From the NCBI RefSeq assembly GCF_000092065.1, contig NC_009356.1:434001-498000 (forward strand): 64,000 nucleotides of DNA, in the 5' to 3' direction. A model generated the notes under the pieces. The model did not search any database and had not been told where the DNA came from. It saw only the letters and a list, made by a program, of their open reading frames with translations. This document shows positions 19,396-30,204 of the stretch, one piece after another; the stretch's first letter is position 1, and the number at the start of each line of letters is the position of its first letter. Position numbers and translations under genes: made by a program. The stretch is from Ostreococcus lucimarinus CCE9901. Its lineage: Eukaryota > Chlorophyta > Mamiellophyceae > Mamiellales > Bathycoccaceae.

Positions 19396-20288
19396 TTTTG
19401 AAATATTCTAGCAAAGGAAAACGATCAAACTTGTACTTTTTGTGAACGGCACTCGAGCTCACAAAATTTGGAATTGGGTCCTCCACCACTGTCGAATACC
19501 AAGCAATGAAAAGATGAATCACCGCGTCGTTATCAGAATCGTGTCGTGTGTAATATTGCATCGTGCTCCCTCCAATCACAATCTGTCGGATTCAGAACAA
19601 CTGTCCGTTGGGGATCGTGACAGCTTTTTAACAACTCAAAGTTTCTCGCAGTGCCTATGACCTTTTTTATGAAACCAACCAAATCTACATTGAATGGGTC
19701 GGAGCTCATGCAACTGATAAGTAGCGCACACCTAATTATGTAGAAATCTATGCTATCTTCTCCAAACTTATAGCTACTTAAACTGTAGATCTTCGGCAAA
19801 AGTTCTGTGGTTAGAGTGCAAAAGTTGACTGTTTCAAGAAGTATCAGTTCAAGTTCACCCATCTCGTCGGAGAATTCAACTAGACTTAAGCGACATGGTG
19901 AAAGGTAGAAGGGTAGCGGAGTTGGGTCTTTTGAAACCATTTCAGTGAGTGCGACGTACATTTCGTATAATTTTGTGCAGCAGATAGTTTCGTGCCCGAT
20001 AGCCTTGCTTGCAACGAGAACAGAAGACGCTGTGACTAGTAAAGGACAGTGGGTTACCCATCGTTCGTCGTGTAATCTCCAGAAAAAAGCTGCAGCTGTT
20101 CCAAATAATAGAACTTTTGAGTCAAAGTGCAAGTGAAGGGGCACTTTGCAGTCTCGTTGTTAGTACACGTTCAGCAAAAGTTTTGAATGACACTCACTTT
20201 CTTCTTCCAGCAACAAGGAAAGAAGCTTACACAGACATAACCGTCGTGTAAACCGTAGCTCTTCTGATGTCGAAGGTCCTCCCAACAT
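19385..20288 (-). CDS. Cyclin-fold protein
   Basis: First exon MLGGPSTSEELRF... (start 20288) joins through a ~54-nt intron to a long exon carrying a cyclin-box-like region: FGTAAAFFWRLHDERW..CPLLVTASSVLVASKAIGH, then GELELILLETVNFCTLTTELL and a second repeat region. The last exon, reached by an ~80-nt intron, ends at 19385. Most like transcriptional cyclins (C/H/K/L group) by the helix pattern WxxH...C...LA-KA, but the CDK partner cannot be told. The final splice is inferred; the alternative unspliced reading ends at 19533. Confidence 0.55.
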
Positions 20289-20977
20289 TTTCTTCTTCGA
20301 AAACTTTTCTTGGAAAGGAAAACGACACACGAATCACGCCCGCACGATATTGATGATTACTGTAGTTCGGACCATGGGCGATTGTGTATTCGAACTAAGT
20401 GACAGTCGCCGCCGCTTACGTGCGGTGAAGTCAATTGGTAGACGGATGAGTACAGTGGATTCGATTCCTTGTTCGCATGCACGCTTTTATCTTACGCATC
20501 GCTCGACGTCGATGCGGCTTTCAGCAGGCAAGTAAGCAACGACGTGGTCCGCGAACCGCCGTGAACATTGATGCGGGGATGTATTTAGGCATAAGTCGCG
20601 ATGGATGCCGTGTTTTAGGGTTTAGGATTTAGTGCTTGTCTGGTAGGTTATGATCACGTACATGATACGGCCGAAGAGTGATTATATATTGCATTGTACA
20701 AGTACATTAGCTAGCTAGTACTAGCTCTAGTACCTTGAGTATCTTGAGCAACTACAGTGGGGCTGAAAGTGGAACAAGAAACCGGTCGTTTGTTACCCGT
20801 GAATGGTCTTTTCTTTGCACACATGCGCGTGGAGAGCAGAGCTACCTCGCTTCATTCCCACTTCGCTCAATTCACGCGCGAATCGTTCGCGTGCCTGCTC
20901 GCCAGTATTTGTCTTAGGGGCGCGCCCGCTCGTTCAACGCTACGGCCACAGTCACAAATATCTTCCAAGGTCACGAG
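20289..20977. promoter_or_regulatory. Head-to-head upstream region cyclin / KDEL receptor, with repeats
   Basis: 689 bp. It holds repeat copy 2 (20590-20645) and two plant-type telomere-like units (TTTAGGG TTTAGGA at about 20614-20628). Several open frames exist with no homology. Confidence 0.5.
20590..20645 (+). repeat. Promoter-proximal repeat, copy 2
   Basis: ATAAGTCGCGATGGATGCCG at 20593 is identical to the segment at about 17250, and GTGCTTGTCTG follows as in the other copies. Between them is TTTTAGGGTTTAGGATTTAG, resembling the plant telomere repeat. About 330-390 bp ahead of the KDEL receptor start codon. Confidence 0.6.
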
Positions 20978-21790
20978 ATGAACATTTTTCGGTTCGGTGA
21001 GTGGCGTTGGCGTCGTCACTTGAGACCATCTTCCTGTTTTTCGCCGTTTCTTTTTTCCATTCCAATCATGTAGCGAGAATAACATCTTTGTTCGTTGAAA
21101 CAGCCGGTGACATGACGCACCTGTGTAGCATAGTCGTAAGTTGAACGCAATTGAGTTGTATACCTTGACGGACGACTCACTCGATCTCCTTAGGTTCTTC
21201 TGTTGAAAATAGAGGCGACGAAATCGTGTGCTGGAGTTTCGTTGAGGACTCAGGAACTATACGCCGTCGTTTTCGTGAGTAGGTACTTGGATTTGTTTTT
21301 CACTTTCATCTCAGTGTACAACACTGTTATGAAAGTCTTCTTTATTACCAGCAGCTTCTGTATAATATGGTACATGCGGCATCATAGGATAGTATCACAG
21401 ACGTATGATCGTGAACAGGACACATTTCGTGTCGCATTTCTCGTTGTACCGTGCATTTTCCTTGCACTGCTGGTCAACCACGAATTCTCCATGGTGGAAG
21501 TGTTGTGGACTTTTTCAATTTACTTGGAATCGGTCGCGATCTTACCGCAGCTCATCTTGCTGCAGCGGACATTTAATGTTGATACACTGACCAGCAACTA
21601 TGTCTTCTTGTTGGGCGCATATCGCGCCTTGTACATATTAAACTGGCTGTATCGGTATTTTACAGAGCCGGGATATTCACAGTGGATAGTCTGGAGCAGT
21701 GGAACTTTGCAAACTGCGATTTATTGCGACTTTTTCTACTACTATGTCGTGAGTTGGCGAAAAAATGAACGCCTGTCGCTACCTAGTTGA
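20978..21790 (+). CDS. ERD2: ER lumen protein-retaining (KDEL) receptor
   Basis: Golgi/ER seven-helix receptor that returns KDEL proteins to the ER. Exons 20978-20996, 21104-21135 and 21194-21790 join to MNIFRFAGDMTHLCSIVVLLLKI, the canonical ERD2 start (MNIFRLAGDMSHLAAI). Then KSCAGVSLRTQELYAVVFVSRYLDLF, LWTFSIYLESVAILPQL, and GAYRALYILNWLYRYFTEP match the family throughout. Total ~215 aa, normal length. The first exon has only 19 coding bases. Confidence 0.95.
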
Positions 21791-22951
21791 CGCTTGTTGT
21801 GATCGTTTGTCGAAACAGCGTGAGATATCATGACACTGTTGAAAATATATAAGAAAGATGTCGGAAATAATTTTACGTAATTTTCTAACTCTGCGAAAAG
21901 GACCTGATTCGTTCATCCGCTGTGCGAATCCGATGATCGCACCGATCACTCTCTCGACTTTGAGCATAGCCACCCGAAGTGGATGGATGCATCGCCCACT
22001 TTCTCTGTGCATTGGTTCTCCTAGACCGTTGAAGAGCCGTATTTATTTAATTAATCAAATGTAATCAAATGTTTCACGCGAACTTCTCAAAATGGAGATG
22101 AAAGCGACTCGTGCGAATGATTCGTAGTGGCTATTCCAAGGCCATACTGGCCCATGGTATTCCTTGCCGACAATCAACTAACGGTGGTCACGGCAATTTC
22201 GCTATAGCCGATTCTTGTATTGCATGAATAAGGTTGTATTAAATTTAATTTAAGTGATCTGAGCACACTCAATACTCGCCTAGTTTTACCAACAACAGAA
22301 ATAGCACTCTTCGAGCTATACGCCGCACGACTTCACCACACATTGAAAAATTTGTCATACGTGTAACTAAACTTGGTGAACATTCAGTAGCACAATTAAC
22401 AAATTAATTTAATTAATTCATGAACTCCTGCTTGCTTGCGCGAAGTACATCATTGGTCGCTTAGCGCAAGCAGTCGCTCGCGCGCGCGAAGACATTTGAG
22501 CTTGCAATGGGTGAAGAACGACTATGGAACGTCGGGCGCTCCTTTTACTAATATTTTTTCTCTCAACTGAAATTATTTCAAAATATCAACCGAGTTTGAG
22601 TAAAATGAACATCTTTCACTCCGTTGCCCTTGAACAAGTTTTACGAAAATAGCCATTGATTGTGAGAGGATGCCGCACAAATATCGAACGTGATACATGC
22701 CTCGCACGGATAGTCTGAGTTTGCTTACTATAAAACTACCAAATAAAATAAAAAAACAAGTAATAATTAAAATAGTGAAAAATAGTTTCGCTCGTTCGTT
22801 CTTGTTTGTTACACACACACACGGACAGACACGCACACATCTCAGATACATAAATTGTGGGTAGAAAAATCTTAGGGATACATAACAAGAATACTACGAA
22901 CATTCTAGGGTTAAGTTGTTCAATTTCAACTTGAACGACCGACACTGTGCT
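21791..22951. other. Long convergent intergenic region
   Basis: About 1.16 kb between two convergent stops, the largest gap in the window. It contains AT-rich tracts (AATTTAATT repeats near 22240 and 22400) and a TG/CA-rich patch near 22805. No open frame with recognisable homology; nothing else seen. Confidence 0.4.
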
Positions 22952-24756
22952 TCAGTCGCATTCTTGTGTCTCAGTCACAAGGGCGGCGAGGTCTCGGATG
23001 ATATCAAACGTAGCTTCGGGGCGTCCCAGAGCCCGTGCTCTGGAGGACATTGCGAGAAGTTCGGCATTATTCTCAGGAGCTAGCCATTCGGCAACTATTT
23101 GAGCGATCGTACGCGGGTTCTCACTGTATGCTCCAACTTTATTGTCAGTCACAAAGGGAATATTGCCCTCCTCTTGGCAAGGAATGCAGCCGTTCAAGAC
23201 AATAGGAACCCCACAGATCATAGCTTCAGCGATCGTTCCCGGGCCCGCTTTTGAGATAACGCAGTCACAAGCAGACATATACTCAGCCATATTATGAACA
23301 AATCCCTTCACCACCATTTTCAGTGGCCACACCTTTGACTGCAAGAAATCACTTAGTCTCAAATTGCGACCGCACACCACGATGACTTGGTGTGTGCTCC
23401 TTAATGTTTGTGCTAAAGCTTCCGCAGTTTCTTGAAGCTTACCCATACCTTCTCCACCACCGACGAGCATAACTGTTGGGGCGTCTGTGTCGAGTGCCAA
23501 TTTCGTTCGAAGTTCATGTTTAGAAAGTTGCCTACGTGCACTGAACGAGGGTCGGATAGGAAGACCATGGCACGCGATTTGTTCAGACTTCAACCCGAGT
23601 CGCATAGCCTGAGCAGCCACAAGATTAGTGGCCACGAAACACCTATCAACTGAACGATGGAACCATGTCGCGTGACAGCGTGTGAGGTCAGTTACAACAG
23701 TGGCAAAAGGCACTCTGGATATCAAAGACTGCTTGTGCATCTGTTGTAAGACACGCATCGGTACGTGTTGCATCAAAGGGTGAACGCTGACGATCAGATG
23801 CGGGTCGATTTCTTTAAATGCCCGCGCAAAGTGCTTTGATACAATCACGGTGTATCCCTAGGATGCAAATGTTAGCGCAATAGAAAGAGAAAAGCATTTA
23901 TTTCATCACCTTGAACATGATTTCGTGCAGGAGACGGGGCTCTGAGCAGCGGAAGTTTAACCTCCACAGCCAAGGATTTTTCACGAGAAAAAAGTAACTA
24001 TTTGGCATTTTAGAAAACGGCCAAGGGGAATTACTACTCCACAGATCGACAATGTGTACAGAAAATTCGTCCCCTGTTTTCGAAAAGTTGTGGCCGTGAG
24101 ACGGTTGTCATCAAACTTTAGGCAACATGATTACCGTATATGAGCTCAAAGCAATCTTTGAGAGCCTGAGCACTTGCCCTGTGTCCACCACCAGTATCAC
24201 TCATCAGACACATAACCCGCCGGCCACTCCTGTGGCCGATGAAGTCAGACGGGGAGCGCCCACCGACGTCGACGTTGGAGCAAGTTTTCATTTGTTGTGC
24301 GTTACTTATGACGCACTATGAAGGATGATCAGGGCGACGAAAGGCACGTTAGTCCATTGTGTTGAAAGTCGACGCGATAAAAAGGTAGACAGGTAAAGAA
24401 ACTGGATTAGAAACGCACTTCACCAGAGTTGAGCGGACGGCCACTTTGGGCTTTCAGCACAGCAGATATATTCATATCATTAATTTCCCTACAGCTGACA
24501 GATGATCAAAAGCTTCGAAATAGAATACCGTAAAAAGTACCTCGGGGCAGGTCTATCCATCCAACCGAACACATCAATGGATAAATCCTGAACACTACAC
24601 TTCACACCAGTTGATCTCTTGGGGCTGCGCACCGTTCTTCTACATTCGAAACCATACGACGCGTCCCGGAGCATCGTCATTGATTTCGATCCTAGATTCA
24701 CACGCTCCGTCGCCGCAAGCAGCGATGCGGACTGCGTTGTGTCAGCTCCCAGCATC
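22952..24756 (-). CDS. MGD1: Monogalactosyldiacylglycerol synthase
   Basis: GT28 galactosyltransferase of the plastid envelope that makes MGDG, the main thylakoid lipid. Exons carry CLMSDTGGGHRASAQALKD (about 24200), VHIVDLWSSNSPWPFSKMPNSY then WLWRLNFR (about 24020), and in the last long exon (22952-23862) PHLIVSVHPLMQHVPMRVL, VTDLTRCHATWFH, MLVGGGEGMGKL, CGRNLRL and the donor-binding CDCVISKAGPGTIAEAMICGVP with GCIPCQEEGN. Residues around the transit peptide (24490-24756, MLGADTTQSAS...) are serine-rich. The joins around 24300-24500 were not resolved and the start could be further upstream. Confidence 0.92.
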
Positions 24757-25313
24757 CCTCCGCTGACAACGCGGGTCGGAAAGTCAGCAGTAGAACAGCC
24801 CCTATCAAAGCTCACAACAGTCTGTCGCGCGTTCAGCCACAGGCAACGGGGTGTGCGGCAGATTATACAATGAATGAGGGTAACAGACCTGGGCTGTTAC
24901 GCGCAACCTTTGACCAAAGCGGTGAGTTGAGTGCTGAGCAAACCGTCCGACGAGACTTCCGGTCGGTCCTGTCACATGGATATGATATTAGACATATTTA
25001 CATTATTATACTATGTGTGAGAGTAATACCCGAAGGAGTTATTTTCCGGTTTGTTGGTTCCAGACCCTAATACCTCACCGTAGAAAACCTCGTTTCGTTC
25101 ATAATCGATTCTCTGTGCCGGTACTGGTACAACTTGCACTCCAGTAATAAACTCAGCAGTCGACAAGTGTTACCCGAGGAATCTCGCTCGCTGCCCTGAA
25201 AAGCGCTCGCGGTCGCCCATGATACAAAGGTTTGTCAAATTAAGGGCGTGGCGGAATTGAGGAAAATTTCGAACTGTACAGTCCACTTTATTTTCAACTT
25301 CTCTGTTCAAGCC
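24757..25313. other. Upstream region of MGD1, no clear gene
   Basis: 557 bp. An open frame on the plus strand from 24870 (67 codons) shows nothing recognisable. Probably the shared upstream region for MGD1 and the small gene that follows. Confidence 0.35.
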
Positions 25314-25611
25314 ATGGTGCGCTTTCAGGTTTCATAATGGCAATTTTTCTCACTACGTCCGAGCGGTTAGATATGCATTGGAGGCGTTTGCATTCCTTAT
25401 GCCGCTATGATACCAATGCTAATCAACTTTTTCCGTTATCTGCGTACATTATTTTGGACTCGTGTCGGCCGTTGAGAAGTAAATACATCACTTGTGTTTA
25501 GAATATGGTCGCGTCCCAGCTTGCCAGAGTTGTCAGTGCGAACGCGGTTGAAGTCCACGGAGCACTATGTAGAATTGAAAGAGTAGTGAGTATTGCGGGA
25601 ACAGTTATTTG
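25314..25611 (+). CDS. Possible small membrane protein
   Basis: ATG 25314 gives MVRFQ, then a 42-nt intron joins to ICIGGVCIPYAAMIPMLINFF, a single hydrophobic segment, followed by RYLRTLFWTR; a further 38-nt intron could add a ~35-residue tail to 25611. The VCIP...IP motif recalls the short UPF0729/C18orf32-type membrane proteins. Very short, so weakly supported; lies convergent to the PP2C gene with a 55-bp gap, consistent with gene spacing here. Confidence 0.3.
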
Positions 25612-25666
25612 ATCGCGCCAATTTCTTTCGGATTTTCATGTCCTATACAAGAACTAGACAAGGATC

Positions 25667-26833
25667 CTATCTACTGAGTTTCACTACTATACACACGACA
25701 TTGTCTTGCGTTCTACAACGCAAAGCTCGCGCTATCAAAGCATCAGCGATATCTTGCATGCTTTTACTCGGATCTTTCTTCAGTTCACTTCGCACAAAAG
25801 TGACTGCTTGCGCACTATTCATAGTATCCCATAACCCGTCCGACGCTAAGATTATGAACTCGTCCTCGGTTGAACGAGGTATTGTGAAACAATGAGGTAG
25901 CGATATCACCGGCGGACCTTCCATGCTAGCCTTCATTGCAAGAATGTCGCTAGAATCTTTCAATTCCTCAAGTAACTCGTACCGTCCTCCTTTAAATTCA
26001 TAGTCTCCAAATGCCCGAGTGACAGCAAGTATACCACAAACTCGACTCTGCGATATCCAACCACCTGCTTGATTGATCCGTTTGATCTCGCATCTTCCAC
26101 AAGAGCTTGATGTTGTTGGCCGATGATCAGCACTTATATCGACAGGTTTCCCGGAACGGCACAAGACAGCCCTACTATCTCCTACATTCGCACACATTAG
26201 TAGCGAAGAATTCACTACACACACCGTCGCAGTGCTTCCGCTCCAACACTCTGGATCACCAAGTGTGGCTATGTAGTCTATCAATGCACTATCTGCGGCC
26301 ATAAATACCTCAGACATCGACTTTTCAAAGATAGTATTCATCTCATCGTCGGTTGTAGTCTCGTCGCTCAAAAGCTTTCTGTTCTTTCCGAGCATGGCAC
26401 TCACGAACTTATAGAAATTTGAACGTAAATATGTTGAACTACCACATCCTCCGTGTCCATCGTAGACGGCCGCGAAAAAGTGATCTGGACCTTTGACGAC
26501 CTGATAAGCATCTTCCATGTAATCGCGCGGCCCGATGTCACTACACGCTCCCCAGTCAAGGTCTACTGGTCGTCGCACCTTGGCAGCAGGTTTTCTTACT
26601 TGTTCAAGTGAATCTACACTCGACGTCGTCGCTCTTGACGCGTTAGATACAATTACGGCAGCTAAACATGTAGCAACAAGCCCGGCTAGTTCACCTCCAG
26701 TCAAGAGCCCATTCAAATCGCTCAAGGGAAAGCGGCTCCCGCTTTGAACTGTTCGACGCTTATGCCGAAAGTGACGACTGACGAGTTTCGGAGAACTCAC
26801 AGTTGCCACCTGCTGCAAGGGTGCAACCTTCAT
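25667..26833 (-). CDS. PPH1: TAP38/PPH1-like thylakoid PP2C phosphatase
   Basis: Protein phosphatase 2C family. Metal-binding and catalytic motifs are complete: RDYMEDAY, AAVYDGHGG, SGSTATVCVV, NVGDSRAVLCRSG, GILAVTRAFGDYEFK and ILASDGLWD, with QDNVVCIVV near the end. The insertion HRPTTSSSCGRCEIKRINQAGGWI and the overall plan match Arabidopsis TAP38/PPH1, which dephosphorylates LHCII to return the antenna from state 2 to state 1. An N-terminal basic leader plus a hydrophobic stretch (GLVATCLAAVIVSNASRA) fits plastid import and membrane contact. First ATG is 26833; an upstream exon is possible. Orthology to TAP38 rather than another plastid PP2C is likely but not proven. Confidence 0.82.
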   Translation of the reverse strand: MKVAPLQQVATVSSPKLVSRHFRHKRRTVQSGSRFPLSDLNGLLTGGELAGLVATCLAAVIVSNASRATTSSVDSLEQVRKPAAKVRRPVDLDWGACSDIGPRDYMEDAYQVVKGPDHFFAAVYDGHGGCGSSTYLRSNFYKFVSAMLGKNRKLLSDETTTDDEMNTIFEKSMSEVFMAADSALIDYIATLGDPECWSGSTATVCVVNSSLLMCANVGDSRAVLCRSGKPVDISADHRPTTSSSCGRCEIKRINQAGGWISQSRVCGILAVTRAFGDYEFKGGRYELLEELKDSSDILAMKASMEGPPVISLPHCFTIPRSTEDEFIILASDGLWDTMNSAQAVTFVRSELKKDPSKSMQDIADALIARALRCRTQDNVVCIVVKLSR

Positions 26834-27184
26834 GTTAGAGCTCGAATGTGTCTTGCGCAAACCACCTTTTCGGCTTTACAGGCTTCCTGAAATATACGTT
26901 CACACCAAGAACGTCGCGTCGTGGTCAGCGCCGGAAGCGCAGGCTAGGAAAAGATTTCCGTCTTTTTTACTTCAGCAGTTCAGTTGACACCAGCAGGTCA
27001 CAGTACTTTCACCTGCTTTTTACAGGTCTTCAACTCCCCCACTGAGGGGCTGAAGCCTATTTTGCTCTAAGAAATGGACGGTTCGTGACTCCTCGATTTG
27101 CCGCGGCGGCACTTTGCGGCGCAGTAAGTCGGAGGTTGGTACATCTAGGTGCTATCGCGTGCAAGCGTGGCGTGCACGACAGGC
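26834..27184. promoter_or_regulatory. Head-to-head upstream region PP2C / OGFOD1-like
   Basis: 351 bp between divergent starts; nothing else identified. Confidence 0.4.
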
Positions 27185-28744
27185 ATGCACGATGACATCT
27201 GTTCTCGAAGTTTCCTTGAATTCTCGTCACGAATTACTTCGCCCATTGTGAACGCTGTCCCGTATCCTCACGTCAACATCCATAACGTTTTTAACGACCG
27301 CTTCCTTCGCGAGTGTTTGGCAGAACTCAAAGACCAGCTGACAGCAAATTTCAAAGAGACTGACCTGTTCAAAGTATATCAAACAACAGATCTAGCTAAC
27401 TTACAGGACTGTGTGCCACGAGCACGCGTGACCGTACCGCATTTATTCAGGCTTCGACAGTATTTGTATTCAGAGGCCTTCCGTGATTTCATCGTTCAGG
27501 CGACAGGATGTGGTTCACTTGACGGCGCAGTGGACTGCTCTTGTAATATTTACACAGCTGGATGTCATCTGCTGTGCCATGATGATGTGATCGGTACTCG
27601 GAGAATTTCATATATAATCTACCTTTCTGAACCAGACGAGGTTTGGACGGGTACAGACGGAGGACAATTGGAGCTGTATCCCATCGGCCCAGATGGAAAA
27701 AATCCAACCGACAGTCCCGTGGTGTCGATGATGCCGGAATGGAATTCCATGGTTCTATTCGAGGTCTTGCCTGGACACAGTTTTCATGCTGTTCGGGAGG
27801 TGAGTTCGATTACAAAAACCAGGGTCAGCATATCAGGGTGGTTCCACGCAAAGCAGATAAAACAAGCTGAAAAACGCTATGGTGCTCCATCAACACTTCA
27901 ACAGCTTCAGGCAGCTGGCGATATCTACTATCCACCGTACACTTCAGTTTCAATTGCAGCTCGGTCTAGCCGACAAATAGCAGAACACGAACTGTCAAGT
28001 TTTTTGCACAAATGGGTCAAACCAGAATATCTGATACACGAAAACATTATACGAATTCGAGAGCACTTTCAAAACGAAGGTTCAATTCAGCTTCACGACT
28101 TTCTCTTGCCAAGTATTGCAGATTCGTTGCGTGAAAAGTTAAAACGCGAAGACAGCCGCAACCGTCGAAAATGTGGCCAGTACGACTACGCATGTGGGCA
28201 TGGTTGGAGTGTGAAAGGTCCGCCTCATATTCGTAGGTATTTAAGTTATCAGCCTGATAGTGCGCGTACGAATAGAAATGATGTAGGTGATCGCTTGGAG
28301 GAAGTTCTGATTAATGTCACCAGCACAGTTGGATTCCAGAACTGGTTGAGCGCGGTCACCGGTTTTCACTGCACACACGCATTTTCTGAAATACGCCGGT
28401 TCCGAGCGGGACTGGACTACACGCTCGCGCACTCTGACATTTTCAAGGATTCTCAGATAGATGTCGATCTATGCTTTACGAGTGGTCCTTCTCAGTGGCT
28501 CTCTGGTGACTTAGGGGGCTATCAATGCTTTACTTCCACTGAAGCAACGGACGGTGCTGCAGACGTATACTCTGGGGACATTGCAGAGAACGAGTCTCTG
28601 CGATCTATCGCACCTACATTCAACAGTTTAACACTCGTAAAAGTGGATAAAGGCATTACTAATTTTGTCAAATTCATTTCAACACATGCGAAGGGAAGTC
28701 GTTGGGACATAACTTCTCGTTTTGTAGTGGCCAAGTCAACCTAG
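27185..28744 (+). CDS. OGFOD1/Tpa1/Ofd1-like prolyl 3-hydroxylase
   Basis: 2-oxoglutarate/Fe(II) dioxygenase of the ribosomal-protein uS12 prolyl hydroxylase group. 519 aa, one exon from ATG 27185. The first double-stranded beta-helix has the iron-binding H-X-D in LLCHDDVIGTRRISYIIYL, the distal His in GHSFHAVREV and the 2-OG-binding Arg in TRVSISGW. A second, degenerate domain follows (residues ~300-519, HAFSEIRRFRAGLDYTLAHSD), as in OGFOD1 proteins. Family targets a proline in uS12 and modulates translation fidelity. Confidence 0.85.
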   Translation: MHDDICSRSFLEFSSRITSPIVNAVPYPHVNIHNVFNDRFLRECLAELKDQLTANFKETDLFKVYQTTDLANLQDCVPRARVTVPHLFRLRQYLYSEAFRDFIVQATGCGSLDGAVDCSCNIYTAGCHLLCHDDVIGTRRISYIIYLSEPDEVWTGTDGGQLELYPIGPDGKNPTDSPVVSMMPEWNSMVLFEVLPGHSFHAVREVSSITKTRVSISGWFHAKQIKQAEKRYGAPSTLQQLQAAGDIYYPPYTSVSIAARSSRQIAEHELSSFLHKWVKPEYLIHENIIRIREHFQNEGSIQLHDFLLPSIADSLREKLKREDSRNRRKCGQYDYACGHGWSVKGPPHIRRYLSYQPDSARTNRNDVGDRLEEVLINVTSTVGFQNWLSAVTGFHCTHAFSEIRRFRAGLDYTLAHSDIFKDSQIDVDLCFTSGPSQWLSGDLGGYQCFTSTEATDGAADVYSGDIAENESLRSIAPTFNSLTLVKVDKGITNFVKFISTHAKGSRWDITSRFVVAKST

Positions 28745-28864
28745 CGCACTCTACGGGTGCTGTTGTGAGCCCACGTGTACATAAGTTTACATTAACTACG
28801 TAGTAATATTTTGCTAATATGTATGAGCGTTTCAGTTCCACAGCTATCGAAGGCATGTTTGAAA

Positions 28865-29958
28865 TCATGCTTGATACTGAGCGATTCTCTTTTTTATCTC
28901 TAGCATCTTGCTCTGTAGTTCGTAATTCTTTGCCGAGGAAAGAGTGCTAGAGGCAACAAGAGCACGATATTCGGACTGAATATTTTGGGCTTCTTCGCGG
29001 AGTTCTTCGAGCGTCATTTCTCCACCAGCAAGCTTGGCTTCCATTGACTGTTGCTGTGAGTTCATTTTCACTTGTGCAGGCCGTGTTCCCTCGTACAGTT
29101 GTTGAGTGTTTACTTGAGACTCATTGTGGAAATTTTCAGATGGCTGGAGCAAGTATTCCGTATTTTTTACTCCTAACACCTCGTGCGATGAGCCCACTGG
29201 AGGAAGTGACGTCGATCTTGACTGACCCTCATACTCCCATCCACCCAACGCTCGTCTCACCTCTGGTGGCAAGTCAGTATCAACAGTTGAATTATTTTCT
29301 GTAAACCCAATCTCTATGCTGTTTCTTAGATGAAGCTCCATACGAGCTCTTCGGATCTCCTTTATGTACAGTCTCCAAGATCGTTCTGTGAAACCATAAT
29401 TGAAATAGGAATTGAGTTCAGCTCCACGGCGTCGCCAGGGAGCGACATCGATGTTGTCAAGATCCAAGTCAAAGACCCCACCATGACCAAGCTGTAGAAA
29501 TTCCTTATATTCGTCCGGTGGGATAAAACGAGCGCCTCCTTCTCCGCCAGGAAGAATGCGTTGTTGGAGTTCGTTATATCGAGCGTTTGGCATTTGTCCG
29601 TTATACGTATTCCACCGACCATCTGGTAACCTACTTGAAACGCTTTCACGACCTGTTCGCGGTTTCCCTGGGGGAGGCTGCGGAATCTTTCTGTCGTCGT
29701 GCTTGACAAATTCAGTGCCTCGGCGTTCCTCTAGCGATTCTATAGATACGTGACGTCGACGTTAGTTGTCGTCGAACAGCCTGAGTCGAATATTTTACCT
29801 GGAGTGCTTCTTGTCCGCTCAGCCCCGGAGCCAGTCTCGCCAGAATGGAAAATCTTTGCACAATCGTCATGAAATCAAAAAAAGCTGATAATTGAATGGT
29901 TTACCTCTCCGAACAGTTTCTCCTCATTCAAGCCCTTCTCACGTGAAAAACCCGTCAT
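28865..29958 (-). CDS. FIP1: FIP1-like pre-mRNA 3'-end processing factor
   Basis: CPSF component linking poly(A) polymerase to the cleavage complex. The Fip1 motif is clear: APWRRRGAELNSYFNYGF followed by WRLYIKEIRRARMEL. Upstream exons give an acidic/Ser-rich N-terminus starting MTGFSREKGL at 29958 and a Pro-rich PQPPPGK stretch; two introns (~50 and ~59 nt) were inferred from frame. A C-terminal coiled coil (EELREEAQNIQSEYR...) ends at 28865. About 310 aa, short for Fip1 but carrying the defining region. Confidence 0.85.
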
Positions 29959-30204
29959 CACGACAACCGCCCTCCTTGTTCTGACGTTTTTGTTTCTACC
30001 GAGGGAACGTGGGCCCTACACCACAACACTACGCTTCCTCAATACATTGTATGCCGAACAGATATGGACGCTTCCAAATATATTCACGTGCTCACGCGCT
30101 AATCGTAGTGTTCAGCGCGTCCAGTTGTCGGTGAACTCGACTTGAGAACCCGGTGTTCGTTCTGGACAAGGGGACGTCTTGCGCACAGCAAGCGACACGC
30201 CGCG

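Noticed and set aside
20430-20495. tRNA-like stretch (AGTCAATTGGTAGAC then GATTCGATTCC)
   Set aside because: The A-box and B-box analogues are ~12 nt too close, and no acceptor stem pairs; could not be made into a normal or permuted tRNA.
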